From Acidimicrobiaceae bacterium (GTDB lineage: Bacteria; Actinomycetota; Acidimicrobiia; Acidimicrobiales; UBA8592), in contig PBPU01000107.1 in the NCBI GenBank assembly GCA_002724825.1, positions 1-6,315 on the forward strand: DNA of 6,315 bases, read 5' to 3'. Made by a program: the position numbers and the translations under genes. This document shows, piece after piece, positions 1-4,800 of this stretch. The notes below the pieces were generated by a model. That model was not told the origin of the DNA. It ran no database searches and saw only the letters and a list, made by a program, of their open reading frames with translations. How positions within the stretch are numbered: position 1 is the first letter of the stretch; every line of letters starts with the position of its first letter.

Positions 1-2
1 AA

Positions 3-314
3 GGTCAGCAAGGCCAGCAAGGTCAAGGATCCCAGCAAGGACAGCAGTCCGGTCAGCAAGGCCAGCAAGGCCAATCTGGCCAGCAGGGCCAAGGCCAGCA
101 AGGTCAGCAGGGCCAGCAAGGTCAGCAGCAAGATAACGGTCAGGGACAGCAGCAACAAGGCGGCCAGCAAGGCGGCCAGCAAGGCGACCAGTCCCAGCAA
201 GACCAAGGTGGTCAGAACGGTCAGAACGGTCAGAACCAGCAACAGCAGGGTCAGACACAGAACGGCCAGCAGGGCCAGCAAGGTCAGCAGAATGACCAGC
301 AGCAGGGCCAGCAG
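3..314 (+). repeat. Gln/Gly low-complexity tract built of GQQ-like triplets
   Basis: In frame these 104 codons give, by hand count, about 59 Gln and 30 Gly. The rest are Asn, Asp, Ser and Thr; there is no Pro, no aromatic and no Lys or Arg. The unit is GQQ, with GQN, GQG and SQQ variants and frequent phase slips. At DNA level it is a degenerate 9-base repeat (cagcaaggc / cagcaaggt). CAG and CAA alternate and Gly codons vary, so it is not a pure trinucleotide expansion. The tract probably continues upstream of the window. Such composition is expected to be disordered or elastomeric; GQQ tripeptides also occur in wheat high-molecular-weight glutenins. The repeat may be collapsed or expanded in an assembly. 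Confidence 0.9.
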
Positions 315-962
315 CTCGACAACCAAGATCAAAACGGCGAGAACGACAATGATGGTGATGGAATCCCAGATAATCTCGACAATGACGACGACAACGACGG
401 AATTGCAGATGATCTAGACCAGAATCCTAACGATCACGACAACGATGGCATCGACGACGCTGAAGACAACGACGACGATGGTGACGGAATCGATGACCGT
501 GAAGAGACTCAGGACGGCGATGACAACACTAACATCTACGACCATGACAATGATGGAATCAACGATGCAGTTGATCTTGACATCGATAACGATGGCATTG
601 ACAACCGCAATGATTGGGATGACATCAACAACAACGGAGTAAGGGACGCTGGTGAAGACCGAATGCGTGACCACGACAACGATGGAATGGACGATGCAGA
701 TGATACCGACGATGACAACGATAACATCCTAGACGTGGATGAAATCGGTGGCGCTACTGGCGCATACCGCTATGACCACGACAACGATGGAATTTGGGAC
801 GCAACAGACACAGACGACGATAACGACGGCTTGTCTGACTGGTTCGAAGCTAACGACGGTAACAGCCTAACAGGTCAATTTGACCACGACAACGATGGTA
901 TCGAAGACCATGTTGATGACGATGATGACAACGATGGAATCATCGACATTTACGAAGTTTGA
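3..962 (+). CDS. Gln/Gly-rich, TSP3-repeat calcium-binding surface protein, C-terminal part (5' end outside window)
   Basis: The frame is open from the left edge to a TGA at 960-962, giving 319 visible residues; no start is visible, so the protein begins upstream. Residues 1-104 are almost only Gln and Gly. Residues 115-319 are a ladder of 13 DxDxDG-type motifs (DHDNDG, DDDNDG, DIDNDG), the pattern of thrombospondin type 3 repeats, where Asp/Asn side chains bind calcium. The visible part is extremely acidic and has no cysteine and no hydrophobic segment, so any signal peptide must lie upstream. It ends right after the last motif with IIDIYEV, with no C-terminal anchor or sorting domain. A hairpin terminator follows about 60 bases later. 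Inference: an extracellular stalk or matrix protein with a flexible Gln/Gly segment joined to a calcium-stiffened rod. The coding call is secure; the role is inferred. Confidence 0.88.
   Translation, partial: GQQGQQGQGSQQGQQSGQQGQQGQSGQQGQGQQGQQGQQGQQQDNGQGQQQQGGQQGGQQGDQSQQDQGGQNGQNGQNQQQQGQTQNGQQGQQGQQNDQQQGQQLDNQDQNGENDNDGDGIPDNLDNDDDNDGIADDLDQNPNDHDNDGIDDAEDNDDDGDGIDDREETQDGDDNTNIYDHDNDGINDAVDLDIDNDGIDNRNDWDDINNNGVRDAGEDRMRDHDNDGMDDADDTDDDNDNILDVDEIGGATGAYRYDHDNDGIWDATDTDDDNDGLSDWFEANDGNSLTGQFDHDNDGIEDHVDDDDDNDGIIDIYEV
345..959 (+). repeat. TSP3-like calcium-binding ladder, 13 motifs (first gene)
   Basis: Motif starts read in frame are at 345, 384, 432, 471, 540, 579, 621, 669, 708, 774, 813, 882 and 921. 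Most pairs are exactly 39 bases (13 residues) apart (345/384, 432/471, 540/579, 669/708, 774/813, 882/921). The pairs are joined by longer steps, typically 66-69 bases (22-23 residues). Two motifs are degenerate: 621 (DINNNG) and 708 (DDDNDN). The alternation of short and 23-residue units resembles the N-type and C-type motifs of thrombospondin type 3 repeats, but the cysteines are absent. The expected function is calcium-dependent stiffening. Confidence 0.88.
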
Positions 963-1021
963 AGACGCTAAAATTGTGTAGGCAGTTGTTGTATACCCGT
1001 TCGATTTAGTTCGGGTCAGCT

Positions 1022-1075
1022 GATTTCATCGGGGGTTCGCCCCCGGTGAAATCTCCCCACTTTCCTTTCTCTTTC
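1022..1075 (+). terminator. Hairpin terminator with UUCG loop and pyrimidine tail
   Basis: Bases 1022-1035 pair with 1040-1053 as a 14-bp stem with one G-U wobble and a ttcg loop at 1036-1039. A T/C-rich stretch follows at 1061-1075. It lies 60 bases past the stop of the first gene and before the next start, so it probably ends transcription of the first gene. Archaeal terminators rely mainly on T-rich tracts, so the tail may matter as much as the stem. The stem would also fold on the opposite strand, but no opposite-strand gene is seen here. Confidence 0.75.
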
Positions 1076-1140
1076 GAAAATGGTGAGAGTTGATACTCTA
1101 ACATTCACGTGATACCATTACGCACATACGCGTAGCGCGC

Positions 1141-1150
1141 TTGATATACT
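1141..1150 (+). promoter_or_regulatory. Possible TATA-like box for the second gene
   Basis: The AT-rich ttgatatact stands out next to a GC-rich stretch (1129-1140). If it is an archaeal TATA box, transcription would start roughly 25 bases further on, near 1170-1175. That gives a very short leader that just includes the Shine-Dalgarno site. A similar ttgatact lies at 1090-1097. This is weak, single-sequence evidence. The need for a separate promoter is better supported, because a terminator separates the two genes. Confidence 0.3.
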
Positions 1151-1173
1151 CGGCGTCAGTCACGAAATGATTC

Positions 1174-1180
1174 GGAGAGG
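1174..1180 (+). promoter_or_regulatory. Shine-Dalgarno site of the second gene
   Basis: The purine run ggagagg ends five bases before the ATG at 1186. It is complementary to the CCUCC end of 16S rRNA and fixes the start: the ATG at 1186 opens directly into a basic, then hydrophobic, export signal. Confidence 0.7.
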
Positions 1181-1185
1181 TAGCT

Positions 1186-1302
1186 ATGCTCTCAAAAAGA
1201 CAATTTGCACAGAAGTTTGAGAATAGACGCAAATCCACTGTATCAGTGGGAATTGTGTTCTTGATGATTACAAGTACATGGTTGGGATTGATATCCACAT
1301 TA
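1186..1302 (+). other. N-terminal signal peptide or membrane anchor
   Basis: Residues 1-17 carry six Lys/Arg (K4, R5, K10, R14, R15, K16). They are followed by an uncharged hydrophobic stretch at about residues 18-39 (VGIVFLMITSTWLGLIS within it) and then acidic, polar sequence. This is the layout of a Sec-type signal or an uncleaved N-terminal anchor. The RRK is not followed by a Tat consensus. No clear cleavage site can be fixed by eye, so an anchored form is possible. Confidence 0.75.
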
Positions 1303-1806
1303 AACCAAGAGTATGAAGTAGAAACAAAATTGGTTGATGCCGACCCACTTTCATTGAGTGAAGCACAATCTACAGACCAAGGAGGGCAAGGAGAATGGAA
1401 TGGCGGCATGCCGCCACAGTATGGCTTGCAAATGCACGATGCTCTATGGGACCTGTCATGGGCAGACCCTGGTGCAATGTATGGGCATGTCGATGACTTA
1501 TCCGCACTTTCATTGGATCCCGGCTACGGATTAATGCTCGAAGAATCAGGTGCAGATGATCACGACAACGATGGAATTGATGACCTAAACGATCTCGATG
1601 ATGACAATGATGGAATCTATGATTTGCTCGAGAGGTTCGATGGTTGTTATGGAACAGACCCATACGACCATGATAATGACGGAATCCAAGACCATTTGGA
1701 TTGGGATGATGACAATGATGGAATTCTAGAAGGTCCTATCGATTATGCAACTCTAGAATCACAAGGTCTTGATCCAAGAAACGTATCAATGCATAGATTC
1801 GTTTAA
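1186..1806 (+). CDS. Exported TSP3-repeat surface protein, N-terminal segment up to an in-frame TAA
   Basis: This 206-residue reading frame starts with a Shine-Dalgarno-preceded ATG. Residues 1-39 form a signal or anchor; about 40-124 are a Gly/Met/Trp-containing linker with no recognised domain. Residues 125-179 hold four calcium motifs (two DHDNDG, two DDDNDG), with one Cys between the pairs at residue 154 (GCYG). After residue 206 comes TAA, but the same frame then stays open to the window end and resumes the same repeats. The best reading is therefore the N-terminus of a giant protein cut by one nonsense codon. If the stop is real, the product would be a short secreted or anchored acidic protein that probably lacks the main function. 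The export signal and repeats are visible; the adhesin or stalk role is inferred. Confidence 0.85.
   Translation: MLSKRQFAQKFENRRKSTVSVGIVFLMITSTWLGLISTLNQEYEVETKLVDADPLSLSEAQSTDQGGQGEWNGGMPPQYGLQMHDALWDLSWADPGAMYGHVDDLSALSLDPGYGLMLEESGADDHDNDGIDDLNDLDDDNDGIYDLLERFDGCYGTDPYDHDNDGIQDHLDWDDDNDGILEGPIDYATLESQGLDPRNVSMHRFV
1558..1722 (+). repeat. First TSP3-like cluster of the second gene, four motifs
   Basis: DxDxDG motifs start at 1558, 1597, 1666 and 1705, spaced 13, 23 and 13 residues, the same 13/23 rhythm as in the first gene. The 23-residue unit contains GCYGTDPY just before the next DHDNDG. The next motif after 1705 is at 1876, a 57-residue gap that contains the stop codon. Confidence 0.88.
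1804..1806 (+). other. Single in-frame TAA interrupting the giant reading frame
   Basis: The codon follows MHRFV and precedes PTTIHPLTG in the same frame (codons at 1186 + 3n). It is the only stop in that frame between 1186 and 6315 (1710 codons). One base change would give a sense codon, for example CAA (Gln), TTA (Leu), TCA (Ser) or GAA (Glu). No frame change is needed to rejoin the two parts, so a simple substitution explains it better than an indel. Confidence 0.8.
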
Positions 1807-4800
1807 CCAACTACAATTCACCCACTAACAGGGCAGCAAGTAGGAATAGCATACCGTGCTGACCAACAACCATTTGATCACGACAACGATGGAGTGCCTG
1901 ATGAGGATAACGATGGTTCAGGCGCAGGCAGATATGACGAAGACGACGATAACGACGGCCGTATCGACCAATTCCGCTGGCCTTGTGATTTTGATAACGA
2001 TGGAGCCCAGGATTATTTCGATAATGACGATGATAATGATGGCACAGACGATTGGTTGGATGCAGACCCTTACAACGCTGATGTAGATGGCGCTATGGAT
2101 ATTAGCGGAGCAATGTTTGACAATCCGGTGACATGGGACTTCACCCAATACAGAATGTATTCAGCAGGTGTAAACTTTGTTGATTTAGCAGCAGCAAAGG
2201 TCGATGCAAACGATGACTTTGATTTCGCTGGAGGCGAGAATGGAGACGGTGCTGCAGGAACTCCTGCATTCACAACAATCTTTGATGGTGATTTGGACGG
2301 TGACGGAATTCCTAACTTCATAGATCCTGACAATGATGATGATGGTATCCCAGACAGTTCAGATACAGATGACGACAACGATGGCCTTCTAGATATGTAT
2401 GATCCTGATGACGACAACGATGGCATTCCTGATGTGTGTTGGAATATTGATACAAACGGCGATGGATTAAACGATTATACCGGAGTTGACTCCTCTCCTT
2501 ATCAAACACCGGGTGCAGATACTGATAACACTCCTGGGCACGATTGCGAAATGGATTACGATGCAGATTTAGATGACGACAGATTCCGCCCATTCGATCA
2601 GAATTACAACGGAATTTGGGATTGGCTAGATCCAGAAATGGGCGGCTCACCAACACCTGATGATGCAGTTCAAACACTTACAACCGCTTCAGACTACCCT
2701 TACGATATTGACGATGACCAAATCGAAAACGAAAATGACACTTATCCGCTTTCTAAGAATTCAGAGCTTTGGATTGCAACATGCATGTCCGCTGCTAACC
2801 CAAACCCGCCAAATCCAGACCCTAGATGTCTAACAGAAAGAGCATCTTATTCTCAATTCAATGATTGGGACGGAGATGGAATCTCAAACTGGGACGACAT
2901 TGATGATGACGGAGACGGAATCATTGATATCATCGATATCGACTGGGATTGTGACTTTGACAACGATGCTGTATTCCACCAAATCAATGGTTCATTATTC
3001 AGAGACGATGGGCCAAATGACGTAGATTCAGATATTGATGGAGATGGATTATCGAACGATATTGATTGGGATGATGATAATGATGGATTAAATGATTTAT
3101 ACGATCCTGACGACGGTAACTGTGGCATAGTGGATTATGATGCGACTGATGCTTTCGCAACTCCATATTACCCAGTTGGCGATGGCGGAGACCTAGATGG
3201 TAGTGCAGATAGCCAAGATTATTCAGACAACACGGACAATTATTGGGACCTAGTTTGGGGAGCGAATCCCTTCAAAGACTCTCAGACACCAATGGTGTTG
3301 AATTACAACGGATACGATACAACAACACAACCAGCGCCAACAGGTGGAGATGTACCTGAATTCTACTGGTTCATGTTCACTCGCTGGTCTTCATACAATG
3401 GTGGTAACGAGTGGGATATTGATGCAGATGGCGATTCTCTAATCAACGGATTAGATACTGACCAAGACGCAGATGGTATGCCGGATTGGTGGGACCAAGA
3501 CGAAGGCAACGATGGTCTATTGGATGTTAACGACCTAAAGATGGGCGGTACAATGAATCTTACACAGTGTGGTATGACCGTTGGACAACTCGGTTCAGGC
3601 TTCACTTGTGGATATGCATACGCTATTGCTTACCAGATGCCACTAACGGGAACAAATGCCAACTTCGGCTCTCCTTATTCAACAAGACCTGACTGGAACT
3701 TTGACCAAGGAAATGGCGGTAAGGTACAGGGAGGTACAGATTGGACATGTACATCCGGAGCACAAGGCGGATGTTACCACTACGATTTCGGTGGAGATGG
3801 TGATGTTGAAAGCGCCATTTCCTACACTCAAATGCAGGACAACAGAGACGCATTCATTACTTGGATGGGATTGCTAACCGGAATATGGCAGTGGAACTTT
3901 GACGACACTGCAAATGCTGCAACTATTGGATTCCCTGATGAATTAGGCGCCGATTTAGACAAGAATTCAGAAGATGGCGATGTTGATGGCGACTTCACGA
4001 ATAATACAGTCGACCTTGACGAGGATTATGATGCAATTTATGATTGGAACGATGTCGATGATGATAACGATGGAGTTTGGGACTTCTTTGAAGTTGACAC
4101 CAATGATGATTTGGATGATGACTTAAATCAAGATTATGGAACAGCATTCTTTACAGGTCTAAATTGTGATGATTTGGACGATGATGGCAACGATCAGGAC
4201 GTAGATGGCGATGGATGGTTCCAAGCTGTTTGGGATAAAGGAGTAATGAGCCAAGGTCTGAAATCTCCGAAATATTATGATGTCGATAACGACAATGATG
4301 GCGTACCAGATTCAGAAGATCCTGATGATGATAACAATGGTGTAATGGATGTAGATCAAGAATTACTTGCAGGCTGTTTCACCGGTGAAGAACAATCTCC
4401 GTTCGACCATGATAACGATGGAATTGTAGATTGGGCAGACGACGACTTTGATGGCGACGGTCTCTCTAATTTGGTTGAGGCTCAAGTCTCACTTACCGCC
4501 CCATTCGACCACGATAATGACGGCACTCGTGACGACATAGATGTGGACGATGACGAAGATGGAATGCACGATGAAGACGAAGTACTTCTCTGGCCATTAA
4601 GATTCGATACAGAGTCTACTAACCCTTGGGATCACGATGACTTTGGAGGAGGTCTTGGGATTGCAAACCCTAGTGACCCGTCCACAGGCCCTGATGCAAT
4701 CGATAACGATGACGACAATGATTCTCGAGAAGATAATAACTGGGACCACTTGGAAGAAAACTATGTTTCCGACCCATGTTATGCTGGAGCCGAATCTAGT

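Noticed and set aside
3..314. CRISPR array or collagen domain in the Gln/Gly repeat
   Set aside because: The repeats are short, contiguous and coding, with no spacers. There is no Pro and the Gly spacing slips phase often, so a collagen triple helix is not supported.
414..674. Minus-strand frame giving a Val/Ile-rich, membrane-like 86-residue protein
   Set aside because: It is the reverse complement of Asp codons (gac/gat read as gtc/atc), which always yields Val/Ile. There is no ribosome site and it lies wholly inside the real TSP3 coding frame.
991..1020. tRNA-like element suggested by a gttcgattt string and a small acccg/cgggt hairpin
   Set aside because: Only a 5-bp stem can be formed; there are no acceptor, D or anticodon arms around it.
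1804..1806. Programmed recoding of the stop, such as pyrrolysine or selenocysteine
   Set aside because: Pyrrolysine uses TAG and selenocysteine uses TGA; this codon is TAA. I saw no obvious recoding stem right after it.
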